A DNA stretch of 64,000 bases from Falsirhodobacter sp051195255 (lineage in GTDB: Bacteria > Pseudomonadota > Alphaproteobacteria > Rhodobacterales > Rhodobacteraceae), in assembly GCF_051195255.1 (NCBI RefSeq), contig NZ_JBNJLK010000004.1, positions 203,904 to 267,903 of the forward strand, read 5' to 3'. The notes beneath the pieces were generated by a model, which worked only from the letters and a program-made list of their open reading frames with translations, searched no databases and had not been told where the DNA came from. Of the stretch, positions 31,570 to 40,103 are shown piece after piece (the first letter of the stretch is position 1; each line of letters begins with the position of its first letter). Both the position numbers and the translations under genes were made by a program.

Positions 31570-32723
31570 TGAACATCCGGGTCGCCACACTTTTCGTGCT
31601 TTTGTGCGCGTCGGGTGCGACGGCCCAGAACGCAGCTGCGCCGAAACCGCCGGCCAAGGCGCCCGCCGCGCAAACCGCCGCCCCGCCCCCGAAGGCGGCA
31701 CCCACCGGCACGCCCCGCAACCTTCTGGTGACACCCCCGAATTCCGGCGACATCGCCCTGGGCGAGGCCGACGTGCCGACGGCCCGGTTTTCCGGCCCCT
31801 GGCAGACGGGGTCTTTCGAAGCCTACAGGTTCCGCCGCTTCCCCGACGCCAGCGCCTCCCTTGGGGCGGACCGGCAGATGACGGAATGGCGCATCGACAT
31901 CACCTGTCTGCCAACCACCGGCGCCTGCACCTACACCTCTCAGGGCACCCCCGAGGGCGGCGCGATGGAGGCGGCGGAACGGCTGGGCGAATGGCTCGTC
32001 TCATTACCGCCACCGCCGCCGGTTCCCGAACCGGAACCGCCGAAAGCCCCCGAAACGCCTCCGGCGGCCATTCCCACCGTGCAGGCCAGCGCCGAGCCCG
32101 AGGCGACCCCCGCACCGGAAGCGCCCGACACCGCCGACGATCCGCTGAACCTGCCCCCGGCGGTGACAGGCCCGTCGCTGCTGCCAGAAACCGAAGGCAC
32201 CCCGCCACCAGCCACGGCGTCGGACGCCGCGCCGGTGCCGCAGCCGCTTCCCCCACGCTCCCCCACGCCAGCCACGGCGGATGGCGCGCCGCCCGTGCCG
32301 CAACCGTTGCCGCCGCGCACGCCGACGCCACCTTCGGCACGGGTGGCCGCCGCTCCTGCGCCCAGGCCCGCTCCGGCCGCCACGGCGGCCGCTCCGGTTA
32401 CCCCGGCCCCCACCGCCGCGCCGGCCGTGGCACCCGCACCCGTGGCCGCCCCTCCCGCGCCTGCAGTTGCACCCGCGCCCCCTCCCGCACCCGCGCCTGT
32501 GGTCACGGACGTCTGCGGCCGGCTTGCCGGGCTGGAAGGCGACACGCCGATGGAGCGGCTTCAGCGCCTTCTGGCCGAGGAAGGTTTCGATCCCGGTCCG
32601 CCGGACGGACAGGTGGGCCGCCGCACGATCGCCGCCGCGCGCGAGGCGCTGGACGCGCCCGTCGAGGTGTCGGCCGTGGCCCAGGCGGTGGAGCTGATCG
32701 ACCGGCTTCTTTGCGACGACTGA
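31569..32723 (+). CDS. Exported Pro/Ala-rich protein with peptidoglycan-binding-like end, 384 aa
   Basis: ATG 31569 overlaps the DUF3131 stop. A signal peptide (NIRVATLFVLLCASGATA) is followed by a linker and a small domain (about 75-155) holding FEAYRFRRFPDASASLG and ITCLPTTGACTYTSQ. Then comes a long Pro/Ala-rich spacer (about 160-315) and a C-terminal helical block RLQRLLAEEGFDPGPPDGQV, which resembles peptidoglycan-binding repeats. It may tie the polysaccharide machinery to the cell wall. The small two-cysteine domain also appears in the next gene product. Confidence 0.7.
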   Translation: MNIRVATLFVLLCASGATAQNAAAPKPPAKAPAAQTAAPPPKAAPTGTPRNLLVTPPNSGDIALGEADVPTARFSGPWQTGSFEAYRFRRFPDASASLGADRQMTEWRIDITCLPTTGACTYTSQGTPEGGAMEAAERLGEWLVSLPPPPPVPEPEPPKAPETPPAAIPTVQASAEPEATPAPEAPDTADDPLNLPPAVTGPSLLPETEGTPPPATASDAAPVPQPLPPRSPTPATADGAPPVPQPLPPRTPTPPSARVAAAPAPRPAPAATAAAPVTPAPTAAPAVAPAPVAAPPAPAVAPAPPPAPAPVVTDVCGRLAGLEGDTPMERLQRLLAEEGFDPGPPDGQVGRRTIAAAREALDAPVEVSAVAQAVELIDRLLCDD

Positions 32724-32731
32724 GCGCGTCA

Positions 32732-34171
32732 ATGACCCCGCGCAGTCTGCGCCTGACCGCATCGATCCTTTGCCTTCTGGCCCCTCCGGCCCTGGCGCAG
32801 GACGATCTGGCCGACGCGCCGGGGCCGCGCGTTCTCGACACCTCCTCCGACTTTGCCTCGGGGGCGACGGAAGTGCTGATCGACACGCCCAGCGCCCTTG
32901 TCTGGTCCACCTATCAGTCGGGGGAAAAGGACGGCTGGTATTACCGCATCTTTCCCGACGGGCACGGGATCCTCAGCCGGCACCCGAATTTCAGCCGGGC
33001 GGTCACGGCGATCCGCTGCGACGCGGCCACGGGCTGCACCCCCGTCACCCCGCCGCCGGCCGCCGCCGTGCCCGCCACCGCCGTTCTTGCGGAAATGGAG
33101 GCATGGGTGGCCCGCAACGGCGTGCCGCCCGCCGTCGCGCTTGCCCCATCGGAACTGACGTCGCCCACGGCAGTTCCGGGGCCTGCCGTGCCCTCGGCGA
33201 CCGCCCCGCCGATGCTGAACGCGTCCCCGAACAGGACCATCGCCGTGGTGACGGATTGGACCCCGCCGACCCCTGCGGCGCCGTCCCGCCCTGTCGCCGT
33301 ACCCCCGGCCCCCGCGCCGCCGGCCCCCGTGCCCCCGATGATCGCCGCCACAGCCGCAAAGCCCCCGATCGTTCAGCGCGGCGCGGAGGCCGGCCGTTCG
33401 CCCGCGCGGGCGGCGTCGCATCGGCGCAGCGTGGTGCACAAGGCGACCCCGCCCAAGGCCCCCATCCCGACACGGCGCAACGCGGCCGCCGCCGCGCCGG
33501 ACCGGTTCACCTGCACCCTCAGCGGGAACCTCGGGTTGACCTATCTGGACCCGCAGGGCGGCGACGTGCGCGTGGGCAAGCTGTCGGGCACGTTCGGATG
33601 CAGCTATCGCCACCCTTCGGGCCTGAACATCCGCCTGTCGATGACGGGCTATCCGATCGCCAGCCAGCGTTCGGATTCGGATGCGAGCTTTTCCTACGCC
33701 TTGTCCTATCCGCTGCCCGGCGGCTACAACCTGCAATATGCCAGCTATTCGGCGGAATTTCCCCGTCAGCCGCAAAGCGTGGTCAGCGCCTTCGGCCAGG
33801 GCGGGTTTCGTTTGTCGAAATCCCTGCCGCCGCTGGACATGGGCAAGATCACCGGCTGGGACGCGCTGGGCAAGATGAACTGCCAGGGCTTTGCGGCCCT
33901 GACGCCGGGCGAAAGCCCCAATGGCGGCTTTTCCTGCGGGCTGACCGCCTTCGGCAAGTTCACGTTCCGCGCCACGGCAAATGTCTACACGCCCGGAACG
34001 CAGTCCGACTATCAGCCGGATTATTCGTATTCCGCCAGCTACACGGTCAACGACCGCACGGCGATCGAATATTCGAACTATGCCGGAAACCGCTTTCCGT
34101 GGAACAGTGGGGGCAACAGCCGTGGCCTTGCAAGCGGCGCCCTGCGCGTCACCTATCGCTTCAGTTTCTGA
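32732..34171 (+). CDS. Exported protein with beta-rich C-terminal domain, possible outer-membrane part
   Basis: 479 aa. Signal peptide LRLTASILCLLAPPALA. The N-terminal domain contains YYRIFPDGHGILSRH and IRCDAATGCTPVTPP, matching the small two-cysteine domain of the preceding protein. A Pro-rich spacer follows, and from about residue 260 a beta-rich region (FTCTLSGNLGLTYLDPQG; NIRLSMTGYPIASQ; FSYALSYPLPGGYNLQYAS) ends VTYRFSF. Alternating strands and a terminal Phe fit an outer-membrane barrel or a beta domain docked there. It could be the exit point for the polymer. No family is recognised. Confidence 0.65.
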   Translation: MTPRSLRLTASILCLLAPPALAQDDLADAPGPRVLDTSSDFASGATEVLIDTPSALVWSTYQSGEKDGWYYRIFPDGHGILSRHPNFSRAVTAIRCDAATGCTPVTPPPAAAVPATAVLAEMEAWVARNGVPPAVALAPSELTSPTAVPGPAVPSATAPPMLNASPNRTIAVVTDWTPPTPAAPSRPVAVPPAPAPPAPVPPMIAATAAKPPIVQRGAEAGRSPARAASHRRSVVHKATPPKAPIPTRRNAAAAAPDRFTCTLSGNLGLTYLDPQGGDVRVGKLSGTFGCSYRHPSGLNIRLSMTGYPIASQRSDSDASFSYALSYPLPGGYNLQYASYSAEFPRQPQSVVSAFGQGGFRLSKSLPPLDMGKITGWDALGKMNCQGFAALTPGESPNGGFSCGLTAFGKFTFRATANVYTPGTQSDYQPDYSYSASYTVNDRTAIEYSNYAGNRFPWNSGGNSRGLASGALRVTYRFSF

Positions 34172-34186
34172 AGGGGGAGCGTTTCG

Positions 34187-35098
34187 ATGAAGACCCTGCT
34201 CGTCATCCTGATCCTGTGCCTTTGGGCGCCGCAGGGCTTCGCCCAGACTGGATTCTCTCAGACGGGACGCGTCCAGGAAAACGCCTCCATGCACAGCCAT
34301 ATCCTGAACGCGAATGTGGGCTATGCGATCTATCTGCCGCCGGGCTTCGATGGGGCCGCACGGCGCTATCCCGTGATCGTGCTGCTGCACGGCGCGGCCG
34401 ACGGGCAACCGGCCGACTGGTTCCGCTTCATGGCGACGGACCGCGTGCTGGACCGCATGATCAACGAGGGAGAGATTCCGCCCGTGATCGCCGTCGCGCC
34501 CGACGGTCGGCGCCCCAATGGCGACCTGCGCAACACCTACTTCCTGAACGATGCCGACGGCGGCTGGCTGTGGGAGGACATGTTCCTGAAGGAGTTCATC
34601 CCCTATATCGACCGCTTCTACCCCACCATCGCCACGGCCGAGAGCCGGACCCTTCTTGGCATCTCCATGGGCGGGTTCGCGGCGACCGTGTATCACATGC
34701 GCCATCCCGAACGGTTCGGCGCGGCGGCGGTGCTGAGCGGGGCGTTCCGCACGGATGACGACACGGTGCAGATGCAGCAGCCCGCCTTCGACCTGCGTTT
34801 CGGAGGGGCCTTCGGCGCAGGGCTGGAAGGGGAAGCGCGCCTGAATGACGCCTATCGCGCGTCAGACCCCGCGCGGCTGGCGGAAACGGTGGTGGCCAAG
34901 GACGTCCGCCTTTCGATGGATGTCGGAGCGGAGGATCCGTTCTTCAACGGCAACGCAGCCTTGCATCTTGCACTGCGGAACAAGTCCATCCCCCATCGCT
35001 TCGTCGTGCGCGAAGGCGGGCACGAATGGTCCTACTGGGACAGCGGGCTTCCGGACGCACTGCGGTTCCTGTCCGCCCACATGCGGCGGCGTGACTGA
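34187..35098 (+). CDS. Exported esterase (alpha/beta hydrolase, esterase-D type)
   Basis: 303 aa with a signal peptide (KTLLVILILCLWAPQGFA). Alpha/beta hydrolase features: oxyanion region IVLLHGAADG, nucleophile elbow GISMGGF, an acidic residue near VGAEDPFF and the catalytic His in REGGHEWSYW. Exported esterases of this type often remove acetyl or feruloyl groups from polysaccharides. As the last gene of the envelope locus it may trim what the acyltransferase adds. GGGGGAG precedes ATG 34187. Confidence 0.85.
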   Translation: MKTLLVILILCLWAPQGFAQTGFSQTGRVQENASMHSHILNANVGYAIYLPPGFDGAARRYPVIVLLHGAADGQPADWFRFMATDRVLDRMINEGEIPPVIAVAPDGRRPNGDLRNTYFLNDADGGWLWEDMFLKEFIPYIDRFYPTIATAESRTLLGISMGGFAATVYHMRHPERFGAAAVLSGAFRTDDDTVQMQQPAFDLRFGGAFGAGLEGEARLNDAYRASDPARLAETVVAKDVRLSMDVGAEDPFFNGNAALHLALRNKSIPHRFVVREGGHEWSYWDSGLPDALRFLSAHMRRRD

Positions 35099-35213
35099 CA
35101 GGCAGTTGGTCGTTTACAGCCGGCGCCCGATCCGCCAGAACGTGCGGCGCAACCCAACGGAGCCTGCCCCATGCCCATCTGCGTCCCCGCCATCCCCACG
35201 CGGAGCCTGCCCG

Positions 35214-36152
35214 ATGCATAAGGTGATCTTCGACACCGACCCGGGCGTGGACGATGCGCTGGCCCTTCTGTACCTGGCCCGTCACCCGGACATCGACCTT
35301 CTGGGTGTGACCGCCGTCTTCGGCAACGCCCCGCTGGAGATGACGTTTCGCAACGCGCGCGTGCTGACCCGCGCCTTCGGCGTGACGGCCCCCGTGCATG
35401 CGGGCGCAGCGGAAGCGCTGGTGCCCGTGCCGGAAGACTTCCCGTGGCACATCCACGGAAACAACGGCTTGGGCAACCTGCCGGTGGACGATGTGGCGGA
35501 CATCCCCAATTCCACGGCGGTCCGCTTCCTGATCGACACGATCCGCGCCCATCCCGGCGAGGTGCGGGTTCTGGCCGTGGGCCGGATGACCAACCTCGCC
35601 CTTGCACTGACCGAGGCGCCGGAAATTGCCGGCCTTGTGAAGGACGTGGTCCTGATGGGCGGCGCCTTCGGCACCCATGGCAACATCAGCCCGGCGGCGG
35701 AAGCGAACATCTTCGGCGACCCGCTGGCGGCCGACATCGTCTTCGGCGCGGACTGGACCGTCACCGCCATTCCCCTGAACGTCACGCGGCGCACGGTGAT
35801 GACGCGCGAGGCCTTGGCCGAGCTGTGCCGCACGGGCGACGAGGCGATGCGGATGGTGGGCGCGCTGTCGCAGGATTACATCAGCTTCTATGAAGGCAAC
35901 GGGGAAGCGGGGATGCTGGTGCATGATTGCACGGCCGGCGTCTTCCTGACCGATCCCGACCTGTTCGACCTGCAAACCGGCAGCGTGCGGGTCTGCGACC
36001 ATGGCCCCTTCCGTGGGCAGACGTTGCAAAAGCCCGATGGCGTCGGCTTTGCGCCATCGGGCTGGGACGGACGCCCGACGCAGCGGGTGGCGCTTGACGG
36101 AAACGGGGCGGCGATCCTGGATCGGATCGCACGGGCCTGCGGTCGCGCATGA
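35214..36152 (+). CDS. Nucleoside hydrolase
   Basis: 312 aa. The N-terminal calcium-binding signature DTDPGVDDALAL is exact for inosine-uridine-preferring nucleoside hydrolases; HGNNGLG and DLFDL/ATGN-type later positions fit. It hydrolyses ribonucleosides (or a related N-riboside) to ribose and base for salvage. ATG 35214 has GGAG eight bases upstream. It stands alone between the envelope locus and a convergent glycosyltransferase-like gene, with a terminator hairpin between. Confidence 0.9.
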   Translation: MHKVIFDTDPGVDDALALLYLARHPDIDLLGVTAVFGNAPLEMTFRNARVLTRAFGVTAPVHAGAAEALVPVPEDFPWHIHGNNGLGNLPVDDVADIPNSTAVRFLIDTIRAHPGEVRVLAVGRMTNLALALTEAPEIAGLVKDVVLMGGAFGTHGNISPAAEANIFGDPLAADIVFGADWTVTAIPLNVTRRTVMTREALAELCRTGDEAMRMVGALSQDYISFYEGNGEAGMLVHDCTAGVFLTDPDLFDLQTGSVRVCDHGPFRGQTLQKPDGVGFAPSGWDGRPTQRVALDGNGAAILDRIARACGRA

Positions 36153-36157
36153 CCGAC

Positions 36158-36180
36158 GGGGCGACGGTGGTCGCCCCTTT
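36158..36180 (+). terminator. Intrinsic-like terminator between convergent genes
   Basis: Stem GGGGCGAC / GTCGCCCC with a GGTG loop followed by TTT, just past the nucleoside hydrolase stop. Confidence 0.6.
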
Positions 36181-36184
36181 GCCT

Positions 36185-37009
36185 TCAGGCGGGCTGCGCG
36201 GCGGCGACGGCCGCGTCGAAACGGGCCGGATCGATGCCGAAGCGGGCGGCAAGCTGTTCTTCGCAATCGGCCTGATCCATGTCCAGCCGCGCACCCCCGT
36301 GCCGGAACTGGCCACCCGCGCTGTCGTTCAGGCCATTCTTGCCGCGCACATACATGAAGCGGTCGGTGAAGGTCAGCCCGTTCATCGCCTGATGGACCTT
36401 GTTGTGGGCGAAATCCATCACGCAGCTGCCATCGTCCGGCCGCAGCGCGACGGCCAGCCCCGCCGCTACGCGGTCGGCCACCTGCGCCGCGATCTGACGG
36501 CCCTCGGGCGGAGTCATCAGGGTGAAGCCGCGGTTGTAATCCAGATACAGGCGCCCGTCGCGGTCCAGCATCCCCTGCGCCAGCGCCATATCCGCCCGCA
36601 GCCGTTCCACGAAGTCGATGGACACGGCGTCATCGTCGTCCAGACGGAACTGCAGCACCGCGCGCGCGGCGGGATCCACCTCTGCCTTCAGGACGCGCCG
36701 GCAGGCGGGGCGATGACGTTCGGGGGCGATCTGGCGCAAGACGATCTGGGGAATGTCCTGCGTCGCCTGCCGCAAGCGTTGCAACGCCCGGTCGGGGAAA
36801 TCCGCGCCGGTCAGCAGGATCAGCGTGAAATCAGGGTCCGTCTGAAGGCGCAGCGACGGAAGGCACACCTCCTCGAACCACGCGAAACGCAGGGCCAGCC
36901 GCGCGGGATCGTAAAGCATGGCCCGACGCGCCGCGAGCGTATCATGTTCCACCTGGAACCCGCCCTCCACCAGAAGCGAGAAGCGACACAAGCCGAGAAC
37001 CTGATACAT
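36185..37009 (-). CDS. Putative rhamnosyltransferase-like protein
   Basis: 274 aa. The layout MYQVLGLCRFSLLVEGGF, RLALRFAWFEEVCLPSLRLQ, a strand/loop DFTLILLTG and the acidic RLDDDDAVSIDFVERL with a D-D-D metal-type motif matches the Rhodobacteraceae family annotated as putative rhamnosyl transferase. The donor and acceptor are unknown. It is transcribed alone, away from a 360-base intergenic region. Confidence 0.7.
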   Translation of the reverse strand: MYQVLGLCRFSLLVEGGFQVEHDTLAARRAMLYDPARLALRFAWFEEVCLPSLRLQTDPDFTLILLTGADFPDRALQRLRQATQDIPQIVLRQIAPERHRPACRRVLKAEVDPAARAVLQFRLDDDDAVSIDFVERLRADMALAQGMLDRDGRLYLDYNRGFTLMTPPEGRQIAAQVADRVAAGLAVALRPDDGSCVMDFAHNKVHQAMNGLTFTDRFMYVRGKNGLNDSAGGQFRHGGARLDMDQADCEEQLAARFGIDPARFDAAVAAAQPA

Positions 37010-37373
37010 GTGTCACAGCCTTTCACGCGTTCCTTGCGCATCTTATGCGCCGGGGCCCGGGGTTCAAGACCAACCTGAGATTTGTGCATTCCTTTGCGGG
37101 AACACACAAGATGTGTGAAATCACCGACCAAGGCGACGGCGACTTCGGCAAAATGCTCCGCCGCGCAAAAGGCGGGCGATGTCCGTGGCACCCCCCCTTG
37201 GCCAAAAGTTAGTTGGACGAGGACGCGCATTCCCGCCACAAGTGTAATCGGTTGCAAGTTGTTAACGAGTGTCACATGGCATCGTCCCTGTCCGGTGATG
37301 TCATGCTTACCGGTGGTGGCTTTGGCCACCACCCCCCCTCTTTCCGGACCCGCACAAGCGGCCCTGCCCCGCG
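37010..37373. other. Intergenic region with a hairpin
   Basis: No gene is supported. A 9-bp hairpin (37312-37333, GGTGGTGGC / GCCACCACC) lies past the stop of the minus-strand SDR gene and may end that operon, though without a T-run. A 33-codon plus-strand frame at 37111-37212 has no convincing ribosome site. Confidence 0.4.
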
Positions 37374-38156
37374 TCACAGCGAGGCCGTGATCCCCCCGTC
37401 CACATACAGGATATGCCCGTTCACGAACGCGGACGCGTCCGAGGACAGGAAGACGCAGGCACCCACCAGCTCCTCCACCCGTCCCCAGCGGCCGGCGGGC
37501 GTCCGCGCTTCCAGCCATGCGCTGAAGGCCGGATCCGCCACCAGCGCCGCGTTCAGGGGCGTTTCGAAATAGCCGGGCGCGATGGCATTGCATTGCAGGC
37601 CGACGCGCGCCCAGTCCGTGGCCATCCCCTTCGTCAGGTTGCCCACCGCCCCCTTCGTGGCCGTGTAGGGCGCGATGCCCGGCCGCGCCAGCGCCGTCTG
37701 GACCGAAGCGATGTTGATGATCTTGCCCCGCCCTCGCCCGATCATGTGCCGCGCCACCGCCTGACCCACATGGAAGACGGAGGCGACGTTCGTCTGCAAC
37801 AGCGCCTCGAACCGCTCGGCCGGAAACTCGGCCAAGGGGGCTCGGTGCTGGATGCCCGCGTTGTTCACGAGGATGTCGATCGGGCCGACCTCCGCCTCGG
37901 TCCGGTCGATGGCGGTGCGGACGGCCTGATGATCCGTCACATCCAGAACCAGCGTGGTCACCTCGGCCCCCGGGACCGTGTCGCGCAGCTGGTTCGCGGC
38001 GGCGGCCAGGCGGTCCGCATCCGTTCCGTTCAGGATGACGGCCGCCCCCGCCCGCGCCAACCCGCCCGCCAGCGCCTGACCGATCCCGCGGGACGATCCG
38101 GTGATCAGGGCCCGCCGCCCCCGAAGGCCGAACAGCGTCTGAAGATATGGGGCCAT
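37374..38156 (-). CDS. SDR-family dehydrogenase, gluconate 5-dehydrogenase-like
   Basis: 260 aa. Classical SDR features: cofactor loop TGSSRGIGQALA, NNAGIQH, catalytic Ser-Tyr-Lys in INIASVQTALARPGIAPYTATKGA, and a C-terminal SAFVNGHILYVDGGI. Overall it resembles gluconate 5-dehydrogenases (Ga5DH/IdnO), which interconvert gluconate and 5-ketogluconate. In this sugar-acid island the true substrate may be another aldonate. It is the last gene of the minus-strand operon, 17 bases after the DMT transporter gene. Confidence 0.85.
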   Translation of the reverse strand: MAPYLQTLFGLRGRRALITGSSRGIGQALAGGLARAGAAVILNGTDADRLAAAANQLRDTVPGAEVTTLVLDVTDHQAVRTAIDRTEAEVGPIDILVNNAGIQHRAPLAEFPAERFEALLQTNVASVFHVGQAVARHMIGRGRGKIINIASVQTALARPGIAPYTATKGAVGNLTKGMATDWARVGLQCNAIAPGYFETPLNAALVADPAFSAWLEARTPAGRWGRVEELVGACVFLSSDASAFVNGHILYVDGGITASL

Positions 38157-38173
38157 CGGTATTCGCCTTCTTT

Positions 38174-39043
38174 TCAGATGTCGGGAAGGGCCACGGGCTT
38201 GCGGCGCAGGACGATCAGGCCTGACCCCACGATCAGCGCCGCGCCCAGCAGGGTGGCCTTCCCCGGCACGTCGCCGAACAGAAGAAAGCCGAACAGTGCG
38301 CCCCAGACCAGCAGCGAATATTGCAGGGACGCCACCACCGACGCTTCGGCCATCTTCAGCGCCCGCGTCACCAGCACATGCGCCCCGGTCGCCACCATGC
38401 CCAGAAGGAACAGCAGCGCCAGATCGCCCGAAGATCGGACGGGCTGCCAGTCCAGCGGGGCCAGCAGCAGCCCCGCCAGCCCCGCCGCCCCGATCTGGAA
38501 CAGCACCAGATCGCGGTCGGGCGTTTGGCGCAGGGACCGGCCAAGGACCATGATCGCGGCAAAGGCCGCCGTACCCAGCAGGGCGAACACCGCCCCGGGG
38601 GTAGAAACCTGCAAGGACGGCGTCAGCAGGATCAGCACGCCCGCAAAACCCACCGCCACCGCCGCCCATGTGCCCGCGGCCACCCGTTCCCCCAGCAGCA
38701 GTGGCGAGACGGCGAGGACGTAGATCGGCGCGGCCATCCAGAAGGCCATCACCTCGGCCAGCGGCATGTGGGACACGGCAAGGTAGAACAGGAACACCTC
38801 GGCCGTGGCGCAGGCGGCGCGCAATGCTTGAAGGCGCGGGTGGGGGGCGGACCGAAGGCGCGCCACCACCCGCCCCCCGCGCAGCAGGAACGGCACCATC
38901 ATCACGCCCGCCGCCAGCGACCGCAACAGGATCACCTGCGCCACGCCGTAATCGGCCACCAGCCACTTGCCCAGCGCGTCGTTCATGGCGAAGGCCGCCA
39001 TGCCCAGCAGCATCAGCAGGGCCCCGAGATGGTTGCCGGACAT
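38174..39043 (-). CDS. EamA/DMT-family membrane transporter
   Basis: 289 aa with about ten membrane segments in two EamA halves (LGALLMLLGMAAFAMNDALG at the start; ALLGTAAFAAIMVLGRSLRQ beginning the second). This family mostly exports amino acids, nucleotides or metabolites; the substrate cannot be told from sequence. It sits between the TRAP genes and the SDR gene, 21 bases from dctP, so it may remove a pathway intermediate. Confidence 0.85.
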   Translation of the reverse strand: MSGNHLGALLMLLGMAAFAMNDALGKWLVADYGVAQVILLRSLAAGVMMVPFLLRGGRVVARLRSAPHPRLQALRAACATAEVFLFYLAVSHMPLAEVMAFWMAAPIYVLAVSPLLLGERVAAGTWAAVAVGFAGVLILLTPSLQVSTPGAVFALLGTAAFAAIMVLGRSLRQTPDRDLVLFQIGAAGLAGLLLAPLDWQPVRSSGDLALLFLLGMVATGAHVLVTRALKMAEASVVASLQYSLLVWGALFGFLLFGDVPGKATLLGAALIVGSGLIVLRRKPVALPDI

Positions 39044-39064
39044 TCCGAAGCCCCGCCCGCCGGA

Positions 39065-40078
39065 TCAGTTCGCGGCGCGCAGTTCGGTCAGGATCTGCTG
39101 CACCTGATCCACCACGTCGGCCCCGATCTCCGCCTTGTGCTTTTCATACACGACCTGCGACTTCTCCAGCATCTCCTCCTGCGCCTCGGGGGTGATGGTG
39201 TTGAACTTCAGGCCGGCGGCTTCCATCTTTTCCAGCGACTGCTTGTTCAGTTCCTGGATGGCTTCGCGTTCCACATCGCGCCCGACAGCCGCGCAATCGC
39301 GCAGGGCCTGCTGTTCCTCGGGCGCGTAGGTGTTGAAGATCGCCTTGGAGAACAGGAACAGGAACGGCGTGTAGGCGTGCTTCGTTTCGCTGATATACTC
39401 CTGCACCTCGTAGAACTTCGATGTGTCGATGGTCACGTAGGGGTTTTCCTGCGCGTCGATGGCCTTGGTTTCCAGCGCCGAGAACACCTCGCCGAACGAC
39501 ATGGGCGTCGCGTTCGCCCCGAAGTTGGAGAAGGTGTCGAGGAAGATGTTGTTCTGCATCACGCGGACCTTCATCCCTTCGAAATCCTCCCACGTCTCGA
39601 TCGGCCGCTGGGAGTTCGACATGTTGCGGAACCCGTTCTCCCAATAGCCGAGGTTGACGAGGCCGACGGCATCCAGCTTCTCGTTCAGCATCTCTCCGAA
39701 CGGGCCGTCCATGACCTTGTAGGCCTCCTCGGGGCTGCGGAACAGGAAGGGCAGATCGAAGACGCCCAGCGCCGGCAGCATCCCGACAAGCGGCGAAGAC
39801 GAGGTGACGACCGCTTCCTGCAGGCCGCTGCGCACGGCCTGCGTGGCCTGAAGGTCGCCCCCCAGCGCGCCGCCCCAGAAGCCCTGCATCTTCATCTTGC
39901 CGCCGGTCTTTTCGTCCAGACAGGCCTGCATGGCCTGGATGCCGTTGTTGACCGGATGATCCTCGTTGATGCCGTTGGAAACGCGGAAGCTGCGCTCCTT
40001 GAACTCGGCCAGCGCGGGGCCCGTGGCGGTCATCAGGGTGGTGACGCACAGGATCGCCTTCAGCGCGGAATGTTTCAT
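39065..40078 (-). CDS. TRAP transporter solute-binding protein (DctP family)
   Basis: 337 aa with a signal peptide (SALKAILCVTTLMTATGPALA). DctP-type features: GGALGGDLQATQAVRSGLQE, VFDLPFLFRSPEEAYKVMDG, and the substrate-carboxylate region GMKVRVMQNNIFLDTF, with the conserved Arg in KVRV. It delivers an organic or sugar acid to the M/Q permease encoded just upstream. Context points to an aldonate-type ligand. Confidence 0.92.
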   Translation of the reverse strand: MKHSALKAILCVTTLMTATGPALAEFKERSFRVSNGINEDHPVNNGIQAMQACLDEKTGGKMKMQGFWGGALGGDLQATQAVRSGLQEAVVTSSSPLVGMLPALGVFDLPFLFRSPEEAYKVMDGPFGEMLNEKLDAVGLVNLGYWENGFRNMSNSQRPIETWEDFEGMKVRVMQNNIFLDTFSNFGANATPMSFGEVFSALETKAIDAQENPYVTIDTSKFYEVQEYISETKHAYTPFLFLFSKAIFNTYAPEEQQALRDCAAVGRDVEREAIQELNKQSLEKMEAAGLKFNTITPEAQEEMLEKSQVVYEKHKAEIGADVVDQVQQILTELRAAN

Positions 40079-40103
40079 GGTATCCTCCCTAGTGTTCGTT
40101 GTT

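Noticed and set aside
37111..37212. A 33-codon plus-strand ORF in the intergenic region
   Set aside because: No convincing ribosome site and no recognisable features; not supported beyond chance.
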